NCBI GenBank assembly: GCA_016783565.1
Contig: JADHWI010000013.1
Coordinates: 1-52,395, forward strand
Source: Kiritimatiellia bacterium
GTDB taxonomy: Bacteria > Verrucomicrobiota > Kiritimatiellia > UBA8416 > JADHWI01
DNA length: 52,395 bases
Direction of reading: 5' to 3'
Shown one piece after another: positions 52,314 to 52,395 of this stretch. A program made the position numbers and the translations under genes. Each line of letters opens with the position of its first letter. Within the stretch, counting starts at the first letter, position 1. A model generated the notes under the pieces. That model had not been told where the DNA came from. It did not search any database and saw nothing but the letters and a program-made list of their open reading frames with translations.

Positions 52314-52395
52314 GACAAACGCTCCCTATTCATTCCTGAACATTTGAGATGATGGTGCGATGTTTAACGAGTATCTATCCATCACACAACACGAT

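Overview
The window reads as a chromosomal segment of a Gram-negative-type bacterium, most likely of the PVC superphylum (Kiritimatiellota/Verrucomicrobiota-like). This is inferred from gene content only: an ABC transporter/GldG/DUF4340 cluster, DUF1573 and DUF2851 proteins, large cysteine-paired HYR-like repeat proteins, a DSDGDG calcium-loop surface protein, a GYF_2-OmpA fusion and WbsX-like and GHL10-like glycan proteins. Base composition looks close to balanced. No 16S gene is present to settle the taxonomy. No tRNA, CRISPR array, phage or intact insertion sequence was found.

Layout. 1-757 is almost gene-free, with a hairpin pair. 758-2841 (minus) holds a zinc-ribbon coiled-coil protein, the RNase P RNA gene rnpB with its own promoter, and a GspC-like PDZ protein whose only sensible start codon lies inside the 3' end of rnpB. 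3002-7254 (minus) is a riboflavin operon, ribBA-ribH-nusB-ribD-ribE, behind an FMN riboswitch and an intrinsic terminator. 7271-15670 holds an NSS-type sodium symporter, a DUF1573 protein, uvrB, proA, an orphan corrinoid protein and panE. 15664-24650 (minus) is a tight seven-gene operon: ABC ATPase, permease, GldG-like protein, DUF4340 protein, AsmA-like protein, miaB and a membrane protein. 24757-29903 holds a DUF2851 protein, a GDT1-ferritin fusion, a solute-binding lipoprotein, a HemW-like gene and an orphan exbD.

29917-37949 is an extracellular-protein island: a surface protein with a divergent InlB-type repeat and calcium loop, a giant HYR/SdrD-like protein interrupted by one in-frame TAA, a secreted papain-family (C1A) peptidase with a fibronectin-III tail, and a possible signal-like micropeptide. 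38041-43850 is housekeeping: typA, ispH, trxA, frr and pyrH, plus a membrane-anchored protein with repeated TSRISLD/TIRLK motifs. 43944-52313 holds a GHL10-like secreted hydrolase, a GYF_2/coiled-coil/OmpA envelope protein overlapping a DEDDh exonuclease, a two-gene unit of a Ras/Rab-like GTPase plus PAS-sigma-54 activator, and a WbsX/GH99-like secreted protein with a broken small reading frame overlapping its 3' end.

The points most worth a second look are the rnpB/protein overlap, the GDT1-ferritin fusion, the GTPase/sigma-54-activator pair, the in-frame stop in the HYR protein, and the GYF_2-OmpA fusion.
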